Source of the DNA: Adiantum capillus-veneris
Lineage: Eukaryota > Streptophyta > Polypodiopsida > Polypodiales > Pteridaceae
Reading direction: 5' to 3'
Assembly: GCA_014529385.2 (NCBI GenBank)
Contig: CM043960.1
Coordinates: 78,283,910-78,347,909 of the forward strand
Length of the DNA stretch: 64,000 bases
Below are positions 36,994 to 46,666 of this stretch, piece by piece. Position numbers and translations under genes: made by a program. The stretch's first letter is position 1. Every line of letters starts with the position of its first letter. Under the pieces are notes generated by a model that had not been told where the DNA came from, ran no database searches, and was given only the letters and a program-made list of their open reading frames with translations.

Positions 36994-37829
36994 TCACAGT
37001 ACATCATCATAAACCAAGTCAATATTGTTGTCGTTATCTTCGTCAGAATTTCCAGAGGTGGCAAGGTTGATTTTTGCGTTTGTTTGATCTTTGAAATGCT
37101 CTTTGTGATTGTTAACTTGTGAAGATTTATTGTTGAGTTTGCAATACTTTGTAGCATGGTTGTTTTTGCCACTGATTTGTCCTGCCACAATGTGTGCACT
37201 TTAAGTTGCTTTTGTGATTGCGGTTGGATGAGACCACATAAGCACCACTTGTCTGTTGTCAACTGCCTTTGAGTTTCTTTTCGTGCTCTTGAAGAGAGTT
37301 TATCATATCTTCAATTTTGGGGATTGGGTCTTTCTCTTTAAGTATTGTTACAATTTGCCCAAAATCTGCATCTGGTACTGCTTTGAGAAGCACAACAATT
37401 TGGTCTTTATTATCTACATGGCATTTTATATATGTCAACTGTGTGCAAATACTTTTAGGCCTATTGACTAGAGATGACACATCTTCTCCAGGCTCCATAA
37501 GCAATCCATAAAAGTTGAATTTTTAATGCAATTTTGGAATGCTTGGCAATAGCACCAAAATGCTGCTCTATAGTTATCCATGCATCATGTGCAATGGTGC
37601 AATTATCTAAATAATGCACAAAGTTGTCGTCAAGTGAAGTGAGTAAAATGCCAAGAGCTTGCTCGTCCTTAGTTGCAAATTGTGCTAAGCTTTGTTGTGT
37701 TTCGATTCTGTCATCATCACTTACTGGCTTAATGACATACCATAATTGCTTTCGCATTAAGTAGCCCTTGGTTTTTGCTTGCCACGTGTGGAAGCCATGG
37801 CCATTGATGTTTTTATCTCCCCCCATCAT
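36994..37829 (-). pseudogene. Copia-1 gag (broken)
   Basis: 37461-37829 starts MMGGDKNINGHGFHTWQAKT and has the UBN2-type gag signature (MRKQLWYVIKPVSDDDR, LLTSLDDNFVHYLDNCTIAH, AWITIEQHFGA). A second frame, 37259-37504, continues with LMEPGEDVSSLVNRPKSICT and IVVLLKAVPDADFGQIV. A third, 36994-37188, holds the zinc-knuckle remnant (NNHATKYCKLNNK) and an acidic end. Two frame changes inactivate it. No pol follows. Confidence 0.82.
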
Positions 37830-38380
37830 GTTGCACCCTTAATTGTGCGTAGGTGTTGACATATGTACGACACATACATGCTCATTGTCAACCTTGGTGT
37901 ATTCAACACCTCGTCGACACATGTATTGCCTGCGTGTGAACCCTGTCCCAATGACATAGTGGTAGCTTCGCACGCTGCCATTGCTTTGAGTCACTAACTT
38001 TCCAATGACAAAATGGTAGGCATACATTTTGTCACTGTCTTATAGTACACATTGGGCCCAGTAACACTTTCGAGCATACCCAAACCGACAGTTTAAGAAT
38101 GCAGTTACACATGTACCCTTTAATAGAAGCAATTACTGTATCCTTGACAAACTGACAAGAAATACTCACTTCTATAGCACTAACCAAACTTTTGGACATT
38201 CCATAAGAGCAATTGCCAAACTGACAACCTGTACAGCTCTAACATTCATGTAACAGGTATTTCATTTGAGCTCACTTTAAATACCATGTACATCATTTCT
38301 TTCAGAAGCCATTGTCACACTGACAATCCATGTAGCTTTGAAACTCAAGGGGTCGAGGTAGGTTGCAAATCGAAGGCTTC
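37830..38380. other. Copia-1 leader and K 3' internal sequence
   Basis: 37830 to about 38040 is probably leader of Copia-1, with several GTCGACA/TGTCGAC-like words. From about 38041 the sequence resembles gypsy 3' internal DNA downstream of the chromodomain. K's 3' LTR is absent, so K is truncated here. Confidence 0.45.
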
Positions 38381-38383
38381 AAG

Positions 38384-40180
38384 CTAAAGTGATAACACAG
38401 CTGGTGACTCTACAAGTTCACCTTCTTCCATCCACTTAGCATCCATTGGTGGATAGTTTCTGAACTTTACCAAGTAACGCCTAGCAACCTTGCCTTTCAC
38501 TTTTCTTTCTTTATGTGCCAAAATCTGTTCCGGGACCAAGATCTCGTCAAGTTCCTCGACTTCCGGCTGATCTTTAGCTGGCATATCTTCTGGCACATCA
38601 CCCACATAGGGTCTGAGAAGACTCACATGAAACGCATTGTGAATCTTCCAACTGTCAGGCAATTTCAGCCTATATGCAACATCACTGATTATGTCGCACA
38701 CTTGAAAAGGCCCATAGTAATGCATGCTGAGCTTCGGAAACAGTCTTTCCTTGCCCTTCATCTTCTTTAACCTTGCCTTTTCAAAGCGTAGAACCACCCA
38801 ATCACCAAGTGAAAATATCACTTCATGACGGTGACGATAAGCTGCTTTCTTTTGCTTTGCCTGAGTCTTTTCTAAGGCCACTTTGACCTTCTTGTACATT
38901 TCATCCATGTCCCGAACATACTTATCTGCTTCAAATATCTTGTCCTTTGTATGCAGTATGGGAGGAACTTTCTTGCCACCTTCAACTATCTCAAAAGGTG
39001 CCTTGCCAGTTGATGAATGCACTGTATTATTGTATGCATACTCCACCAATGGCAAATACTGCTTCCACTTTCCTTTATGCTCTGACACGTAGCACTTTAG
39101 CAGATCTAGGACAATAGAATTTGCCTCTTCTGACTGCCCATCTGTTTGAGGATGAAATGACGAAGAGAATTTGAGCGTGGTGTCCATATTCTCAAACAAG
39201 CCTCTCCAGAACAAACTTGTCATGCGTGGATCACGGTCGCTAACAATCGACTGTGGCATGCCATGATACTTGAAAATATTGCTCATAAACAAGCGTGCCA
39301 TCTGATCTGGCTTTATCTTCTTTCTGACAGGAATAAAATGAGCTTGTTTGTTGAATCTGCAAATGATGGTCCAAATACCATCGTTTCCTGACTGCGTTCT
39401 CGGAAGATCAAAGATAAAATCCATAGCAATACTTTCCCATGGTTTATCTGGAATAGGTAGTGGTTGCAATAACCCTGGTGCCTTTTACCTGTCAAACTTG
39501 ACCTTCTGGTAGATTAGGCATTCTCGCACAACGGCATCCACATCTCTTCTCAATGGAGGCCTGTAGAAGAATGTCTCAACCGCTTTAATTGTAGCATCGA
39601 TACCATGATGCCCTGCATACGGTGGGACATGACTCTCTTCCATAACTTTGTGTCGCAATGGCTTTGTGACACACAATCTGCCATGCATCATCATGAACCC
39701 ATCTTTGAGAAGATAGTGTTCATGACGTTGGCCATCCATTAGCTGCTCGAAGACCCTTGCAAAATCTTCATCATTTGCATACTGTTCCCTCATATCATTA
39801 AGTTCATGATGATAAGGAATTGACACAGTTGAAATTTGTGGCTTCCTTGACAAGGCATCAGCCACAATGTTCTTCTTGCCTTCCACATGCACAATCTGAA
39901 AATGGAACATTGACAAGATATTTGCCCATCTCATATGCTTCTCAGATAACTTTGCCTATGTCAAGAAGTATCGCAAGGTTTGATGGTCCGTTTGGACAAC
40001 AAAGTCTGCACCTAGCAGGTAGTGTTTCCAACTTAGGAGCACATGAATCACGGCCTGCAGTTCTTTTTCATAGACTTGCATAGTCTTTTCTGGCCCTTGC
40101 AAGATTCTACTCTCATAGGCTACTACCCTGCCATCTTGCATTAGCACTGTACCAATGCTACTACCGCTTGTAGTCATCCA
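38384..40180 (-). pseudogene. gypsy K RNase H, integrase and chromodomain
   Basis: RNase H remnant 39956-40180 (SSIGTVLMQDGRVVAYESRI, ELQAVIHVLLSWKHYLLGAD), a stop, then 39485-39934 with VEGKKNIVADALSRKPQ and the integrase zinc region, whose last Cys is Tyr (ECLIYQKVKFDR instead of CxxC). 38384-39469 is open for 361 codons: integrase core with the DDE residues (AMDFIFDLPRTQ, SIVSDRDPRMTSLFW, FHPQTDGQSEEANS), C-terminal region ([40 protein letters not shown]) and chromodomain (ARRYLVKFRNYPPMDAKWME). RT and protease are deleted: near 40180 RNase H is joined to gag. Confidence 0.88.
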
Positions 40181-41051
40181 GATTCTTGCAAGTGGCAGCA
40201 TTAAGCTGGTGCCATTCTGTCATGACATCTGCTTCAAAGTCATCAGATAACCATGCCGTTGCAAAAATCTGCTTGAAGTAAATCCATGTGGACGGAGCTT
40301 GCCCTTGAAGCAATAAAGTTGTCCACCATTGTCCCGCATTCCCTGTCAAGAAAGTGGCTGTCTTGTGGACCTTTGAAGCCTCTATAAAGTTTCCCCCTGC
40401 ATAGGCCTTGTTAAACTGCTGGAGGAATGAGAGAGCCTTCTTCTTGTCATCAAACCCTGTAAAGGTCGTGAATGTCACACCTTTGCCACCTTCTTTGTAC
40501 GGAGTTGGCCTCTCCAGCGGCGTTAAGTTGTCATATGGAAGTGACTGAAACATGGGAACACTGTTAGGGTTCATTTGTGTTCCCTGACCGCAATTAAGTT
40601 GACCTGGAAATGCCTTATTTGGCTGCTGATTTGTAATTCCAGCCATACCAAAATTTGCCGGTGGCATCCCAAATTGGCCCTGAATGCTTTGAAACCCTGG
40701 TAGCATGCCCGTGACACCATACATGTGGTTAGGCATCATTGTTTGAGCACCCCCGAACACTGTTCCTGGCGTGTAAAACCAATTTCCAGGTGCATGACCA
40801 GCCATGCTCTGGAATATCGATCCACCTCCAAAATAGCCAGGGTGTACTGAAGGTGGTGGGAAGACTTGTTGCATAGCTAAAAACCTCCGGTTCTGCATTA
40901 CTTGTGTGAACATAGCCACAACAGTAGCCAACTGGGTCTTGAATATATCATCATCCGTCTGTGGTGGTCTTGAAGACTCACCCACTTCATGTGTCTGTTG
41001 ACCCTGTGAAGAGGAAACCTCTTCAGTCACATCATACGGTCTGTCAGCCAT
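40181..41051 (-). pseudogene. gypsy K gag, N-terminal two thirds
   Basis: ATG at 41051 (MADRPYDVTEEVSSSQ). The N-terminal half is Gln/Pro/Met/Gly-rich. The capsid-like part reads GVTFTTFTGFDDKKKALSFL, KAYAGGNFIEASKVHKTATF, NAGQWWTTLLLQGQAPSTWI and DVMTEWHQLNAATCKNLDDY. The frame is intact to the deletion junction at about 40180 and then reads straight into a stop. The frame is also open upstream of the ATG. Same family as E gag. Confidence 0.85.
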
Positions 41052-41158
41052 AATTGCAATTCCCTGTGTCTGGTCTATGATCCCCTGTGTCTTCAAGCCC
41101 AACCTGACCAAGGCTCACTTCTATGGGAAAAAGTGATTTAATCCCGACGATGGAACCA

Positions 41159-42616
41159 TGAAACCGGCCTGTACTTTCAAAAAGGGCGGTAGACCTTAGA
41201 CTTAAACCTTATTTGCTTTCACCCATTTAATTTGTCGCCCACTTTACCTGTTCTTTCAAGACACAACAAAGGGGAAAGGGATACAGGTTACTAGATTGCA
41301 CCTGTATGAGAAGACCGACACCAGATTGGCCCCTAACTTAGGCGCCCCTTTCGGTATTTCTTTATTGTTTAAAAGAGGGAATAAATGCTGTGGTTCCCTA
41401 CAAGCTGCCCCGCACAAGCTTGGCTGAATTTCAACTGTTCCGGCCCGATTTCGGCAGCATAACTGGACTAGGACCCTTCACAGTCAGTATTCCCACGCAT
41501 TGAATGACTGTCCCGAGGCATACGAGCACTTTGCTAAACCTGGCGAGAATCTGCAGCACGCTGAATTCTCTGTTTTCAGCCCCGAAAATGCGCTGGATCA
41601 CCTGTACAGCGGTCCCCTCGCGTCCCCGAACCTCTTGGGGGTATTAGGGTTCGTTTAGGGCCAAAACCCTAAACCTGCAAAAATACACAGCAGGCTGTAA
41701 TTTACTGTTTTGGGCTCCGTTTCGCGTGCCGATCGCATCCGTAGCAAGCCGTCGAGCTCCCGCACCTGTAGGGCTACTTGCCCTTTGAATCGGACGAGAT
41801 TTCTGACGTGAAACCTCTCCGAATTCACCTGTACCTGTGGGGGATTAGCCGCTAGCTAATCCAGTATCTGTGCAAGAGGCTCTTGCCTTGGCAACCGTGC
41901 ATGAACCCACACAACTGTACATTGGTCAATTGAAAAGCCCACTAGAGGGGCATAACATACTGCCATAGAGGAGAGAGAGGGTAGTGCGTAACGTGCAGGG
42001 CATCACGCCTGGCACCGCACTGCACATAGGAGGGAAAGGAAGCACTCCATAGCTCTTAACCTGTGACAGGAACTTGCAAAATGAGCCTCCCAACTATAAA
42101 TTCAGCGCCACTTCTTGTTGCATGAGGAAAGTGCACAGAAATGTGCCACTTGGCGCATTTACAAGCTATTTCCCGTTTCGGGGTTGCCGCCTAAAGATCT
42201 CCCGACCGGTTGCCCGGTTGACTTCACTGCAAAGTAATAAAATGTTCCCCTTGTCATTCCGGAGGTAATGACGCGAACACATTTTCAGGTCTCAAAATAG
42301 CAGTTCCCTAAATTTTAGGAGATGCTGCCATTGATCCCCTTTGTACACTGCAGCCACACCCAGAATTGAAATGTAGCCTCTGTAGCAAAGGATTCCACTT
42401 TGGCTAGTCAATGACCCCACTTTGGCTAACTATAGTCCTTGTCCAACCTTAGTGCTCTCTTGCCCTCAGGCCTAGACTTCCTCTGGACAGTTCCACACTA
42501 GCTATGCAATGCAGGGCAGTTAGATTTCCCGAGGGGTGTTTCCAAAAAGTGAAAGTAAATAAATAATAAGAAAGAAATCAACAAAAAGGATAGATAGTAG
42601 TCACACGCTGGTGACA
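41159..42616 (-). repeat. 5' LTR of gypsy K (family 1)
   Basis: 1,458 bp (TGAAACCGGCCTGTAC ... CACACGCTGGTGACA). A PBS-like TGGTTCCATCGTCGGGA (minus, 41142-41158) adjoins it, the same unusual site as in E and not the iMet PBS used by C, F, Copia-1 and N. Hairpin GGATTAGC/GCTAATCC at 41842-41862; shared core at 41341-41364. Confidence 0.85.
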
Positions 42617-43203
42617 GCTGTACTGAGGTCAAGCCTTGATATTGCAAATTGAGAGCTTACCGTAGGAGACAGCTGGAAAGGGTGCTATTCTCACTTGACC
42701 TTTTTAAATGAAGTTCAATCAACCATGCTTTGTCCACTTTCGAAAATGGCTTCGAAAAAGTTGTGGCCTCAAGAGGAAGCTCCCACCAAATTAGTCTTTA
42801 TAGCCACACACACACAAGTGAGCACAATTTTAATATTTTGCAATTAAGAACTTGAGGGCTTAAAATTATGCACAATGAGCATGCAGAGTTGAGTAATGAA
42901 AGTGAGCTCTCAAATTTGCAATAGAACCAAGTTAAAAGGTACACAAATTATTAAAAATAATATAATTAGTGATACTAATGACATGCGAAGTAGTGGCACT
43001 GACAGTACATATCCCATTACTAAAGGACTTGAAAAGAGAAAGGTTAACGATGTAATTGACACGATGATATGATTAATATGCAATGCAAAGGGGTATTGAA
43101 TTAGCAATTACAATGGCTAAGGGAAAGAGGGCCACCACAATTGAGCATAGTGAGGATGCTTAGGATCTAAAATAGATTATCTAGTAATAGCTCTGATACC
43201 AGT
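42617..43203 (-). other. Copia-1 5' leader and PBS
   Basis: Leader sequence of Copia-1 between the K insertion and the 5' LTR. It has a short (CA)n at about 42807-42817 and ends in the PBS GCTCTGATACCA (43190-43201). No coding region recognised. Confidence 0.6.
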
Positions 43204-43628
43204 TGTAGGGTTAAGGAGGATGTGTTAGTGTGCCATTCATGGCATAAGCATGCTTGGAGAGGTTCGTGTAGAGCGTGAGAGAGAAACTATTGCACAATAC
43301 AATATAGAGTATAATTGCAAATGATAAAGCTTACAATTATTCAACAGAATGTGCCTCTATATAGGCTTATACAAATAGATAGCCTTTTGACACATGAGCA
43401 CAAGAGGTGGCTGCCTATGCACAAATACAAGTGGTGGTGCTTTACACAAAGGTTGTAAGAGATTCTTCACATGGCTTGACACATGAGGTGGAAGGGGTTG
43501 TTCACACAAGAGATGCAACAAAACTTCGCATCCCAACAGTCCATACAATTTGCCACGTCATCAGTCTGCCGCTGTGTGTGTGTGTGTGTGTGTCCTGGTA
43601 GTATTGCCACGTCATCAATTTGTGACAT

Positions 43629-44052
43629 AGCACTCATTTGTTGGGGGTGCGCCTGTTTGCTTTGGAGATTTGGAGTTTGATGTTTGAGATCCTTTGGTGG
43701 AGTTCTTGGCTGCTTTTCTCTTCCACTCCTTATGATCTTTTGATATAGGGCTGCTTTTTGGTGGGGGTGGGCTTGTTGGCTTTGGAGATTTGGAGTTTGA
43801 TGTTGGAGATCCTTTGGTGGGCCGCTTGTGATTGCCAACACTATGAGTGGCCTACTTCTGCTACAACTCTCTTCCAGTCTTCCCGTGCTCCCCCCTCTCT
43901 AGCTCTCCTTGGTTTTATTCCTTGTATGACTGTGGCTTTTTCCCTTTGCTTTTGTAATCTTGTTATATCCTAGGGGGGCCTTTTACTACCAGCATGTTTA
44001 TTTGTGATGCCTACGGGCTCTTGTAATAAATACTAAGGGTTCAAGCCCTACT

Positions 44053-44090
<38 letters not shown>
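43629..44090 (+). repeat. LINE-like 3' tail repeat ending in (GA)n
   Basis: Similar to 59290-59803: both contain GCCAACACTATG, CTCTCTTC, a TTATTCCTTGTAT block, a CTTGTTATATCC or CTGCTATATCC block, GTGATGCCTA and a CTCTTGTAAT- or CTTTTGTAT-type end, followed by (GA)n (here 44054-44090). About 110 bp inside the copy is duplicated (GGAGATTTGGAGTTTGATGT near 43660 and 43785). Ending in a microsatellite suggests the 3' end of a non-LTR retroelement, but no coding part is attached. Confidence 0.5.
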
Positions 44091-44094
<4 letters not shown>

Positions 44095-44106
44095 GTGTCT
44101 TTGTAG

Positions 44107-44379
44107 GTTTAAGACTTCTTATAAATTTCTTTATGATGAAGAACTTCCAGCCGAGAAAAAGGTAATCTTTCAAGGAGTTCTGATCTCAAATTTGGCACAT
44201 CATTGCATTTTTTTTGAAGTTTTTGGTTGGTTACTTAACATATGCTTTGCATTTATCTTGATTCAGTCTGACAATATATCTCATTCACTTTTTAATGCTA
44301 GCAGCGGCAACAAGAGCTTTTACGAAAAGAAAAGTCTAGTGAAGCTATCACAAACATTCAAAAGCACATAAACTGGATT
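44107..44379 (+). CDS. RRP36: RRP36 homologue, exons 5-6 (partial gene)
   Basis: Exon 5 (44107-44161) completes the split Lys codon of exon 4 and reads FKTSYKFLYDEELPAEKK, the conserved Rrp36 block after DPRF. Donor GTAATC. Intron 5 (44162-44301, 140 bp) ends in CTAG. Exon 6 (44302-44379) reads QRQQELLRKEKSSEAITNIQ then KHINWI, matching the family stretch before the DKQL segment, and is followed by donor GTGAGT at 44380. Exons 1-6 total 441 nt, exactly 147 codons with no stop. The basic C-terminal third (family motif around KRPFYLKK) is not found by 64000. The 3' splice site of exon 5 lies only 16 nt after a (GA)n tract. An alternative acceptor (44304) would drop one Gln. Confidence 0.85.
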
Positions 44380-45424
44380 GTGAGTATTACCTTCTGATTC
44401 ATCTTTGCGTTGTCGCAAAGTATGATTTTTGCACCATTAAGTAGCTTTTGTCTCCATGGCTTATGAAATGCTGAGTTTGATGTCAGTCCAACCTCCCACC
44501 CCCATCCAGCCCGACACACACAAAAAAAGAAGAAAGAAAAAGATATCTTTCCCTTTTCGTCCCCTTGTCACGCTTTATCATGCCTTTGCTACCATTCAGA
44601 GTGCAGGGTGTTTGCACCACCTCCTCTACCATCACTGCGTCTCAGCCTACCCTTAGCTTTGTTCTACGGAGATACCATTAGCTATGTTCTATGAAGAACT
44701 TAAACATCCACATAATTCATCCGCCTGCGTACATTTAGAGATCTTTCTGTCCATTATTACAAACTCCAAGAATTTCTCTCCATTTTTGGAGTGGCTAGTT
44801 GAAGGCCTTAAACCCTACATAGCTTATTAGACAAGAGCCATTGATCAAGAGAAAAGGGGAGAGCACCAGCAGGAGCAGTTTGGGGAGTGTATAGAGGTGT
44901 GGAAGCAGCCAGCCAAACATGCCTTTTAATTCAAAGGCTGCGTTCTTTTTAGATTCTCTCGCCTTTGCTTCCTTATAAGCCACTTTTTCAAAGCCCTTAC
45001 TAGCCCCCATTCTCACGCTCAAAAGTATCCCACTTTAAACCCCTTCAAATTGGAGCTCTTTCTTACTTCACGTCGACCTCGAGACGGCTTTCCCTTATTC
45101 AAACGCCAGCAACAAGCTTACTTGAGACAACTATGCTTATTGGAAATCGATTATGCGGTTGTGGGACATTGTTGCCTGCTTGGAAACAAGACCTGTGTGG
45201 CCCCGACAACAATAGGTCGACTTGACTTCAAGATGACGAGTCTCTTCAAATTGGGATGCGAGTAATGCGAAGCCCATGTTAGCCATTGTTCAGGCCCTCA
45301 AAAAGGAAATCTCTCCCGAGTCTCGTTGTACAGACTTTGCAAATTGCTAGTGAAATATGGTCAAAGCTTGGAGATATGTTTGATTAAAACTCTAGGATGC
45401 GAGCAATCACCCTTCTTAGGTAGT
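44380..45424. other. start of RRP36 intron 6, no gene recognised
   Basis: Begins with donor GTGAGT. A 75-codon minus frame (44795-45022) with EAKARESKKNAAFELKG has no family I recognise. No RRP36 exon 7 could be seen here. Confidence 0.5.
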
Positions 45425-45429
45425 TATTT

Positions 45430-46666
45430 TGTAAGGTGCAGTGGAAGTGAATGTTGAACTTTGCTCAAGATGAGTGCTCCGAACTGTGCTCGAGGATTCC
45501 TTTTACTTACGGAAGAAAGAGCCTTCCGTCCCTTTAGTGAGAGAGTGCAAATGATCACAAACAAAGTGGTAAACACGGTGAATGAAGGTGCTGAGACTGA
45601 GAGATAGAGAGAGAAGAATATGACACCAGAATGTTGTCAAACCCTCCTCCAAGGGCCCCACTCTCTATGGCGAAAGAGGTCTATGCTATTGATTGCACAA
45701 ATCTGGTACAATGGTCTAGATGCAATGGACTTGCCGACGATGTCGACGACGACGAGACGGGCTGAAATCTGAAAACGCTAAGGGCTGAAATCTGCAAATC
45801 TTGTATCTGCTGTATTTTGACTCTATGTCGGTGACGACGACGGTGATGACGACGCGACGACGATGCGCTGAAAACGCAGATGCTGAAATCTGCGAATAGT
45901 GGGCTGAATCTGCAAACGTTGGCTGATCTGACCGTGCGGCGAGGATCTGCTGCGGGCAGGTGAGATCTGCGAGGTTTGGGGGTTGCGGTACGGATCCTAA
46001 CTTCTGAAAATGCAAAATGCTGATGTAGAAAGTGGTTCTGTCACCAAGGAATTGCAAAACACTAGGCTGATTTGTTATTCCAAAAACGCTAGGGCTGATG
46101 TTGATATCTACTGCAAAACCTTAGAGAATCTGCTGTCGCCAGGTTGATCTGCAACTTGCAAAACACTGGGGCTGATCTGCAAATACTGAAAATACTAGGC
46201 TGTTCTTGATGGCTGAAAACGCTAGGTTGTTCCGCCGGGGGTCTTGCTGAGAAGGTGCATTGCCAGACACTTGGTCCCTGCTGCCTCTTCTGCTAGAAAG
46301 TGCTAGCGCTAGCTTTTCTTATATATTGCTTTGCTGCCTCTTCTGCCAGAAAGTGCTAGCGCTAGCTTTTCTTATATATTGCCTTAGTCAATTTGCCCTA
46401 CCTAGTTTCCCAACAAAGTCAATAATAATAAGTGAAAAATGGCTAAAATAGGTTTTGTGCACTATAAAATGCTCATGATGGATTCTGACTGTAATTTGAT
46501 GATCATGCTGTGTGCAACCAAAGGAAATGCAACTACTCTAAGTGCCTGGACATGCACGGCCTGCGAACAGACTCACAAAGGTGCCAGAACACTTCCTAAG
46601 TTGACCTTAACCTTGGACATGAAGTAGCTTGTCCACATGCATATAGGGTTGGATGTGCAGGTGACA
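45430..46666 (-). repeat. 3' LTR of element M
   Basis: 1,237 bp (TGTAAGGTGCAGTGG ... GTGCAGGTGACA). The middle (about 45750-46230) is built of irregularly repeated words such as GCTGAAATCTGCAAA and AAACGCTAGGGCTGAT. A duplicated block at 46275-46380 (GAAAGTGCTAGCGCTAGCTT twice) gives a palindromic AGCGCTAGC core. Polypurine tract at 46667 onward. Confidence 0.9.

Larger units (their letters stand above)
36465..43538 (-). mobile_element. copia-type gag-only element (Copia-1) carrying gypsy K
   Basis: LTRs 36465-36781 (317 bp) and 43204-43538 (335 bp), both TGTAGGGTTAAGGAGG ... CGCATCCCA(C)ACA-type, with near-matching TSD GTCCG/GTCCA. PBS GCTCTGATACCA (43190-43201) lies 2 bp from the 5' LTR. 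The polypurine tract is at 36782-36800. Between gag and the 3' LTR there is no room for integrase, RT or RNase H. Without gypsy K (about 38041-42616) the element is about 2.5 kb, so it fits the non-autonomous TR-GAG class. Confidence 0.85.
35954..43628 (-). repeat. 5' LTR of gypsy F, split by a copia-type element
   Basis: LTR segments 35954-36464 (TGTAACAAACTTAGACACC ...) and 43539-43628 (... TCATCAATTTGTGACAT) join across the 7.07-kb insertion 36465-43538. Restored length is about 594 bp, matching the 3' LTR at 12023-12609. It contains repeated GTACAGTTGCCACGTCA-type words and the shared core at 36099-36125. Confidence 0.8.

Noticed and set aside
44795..45022. 75-codon minus frame with KEAKARESKKNAAFELKG
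   Set aside because: Resembles a charged helix, but no family or splice context; could be chance.
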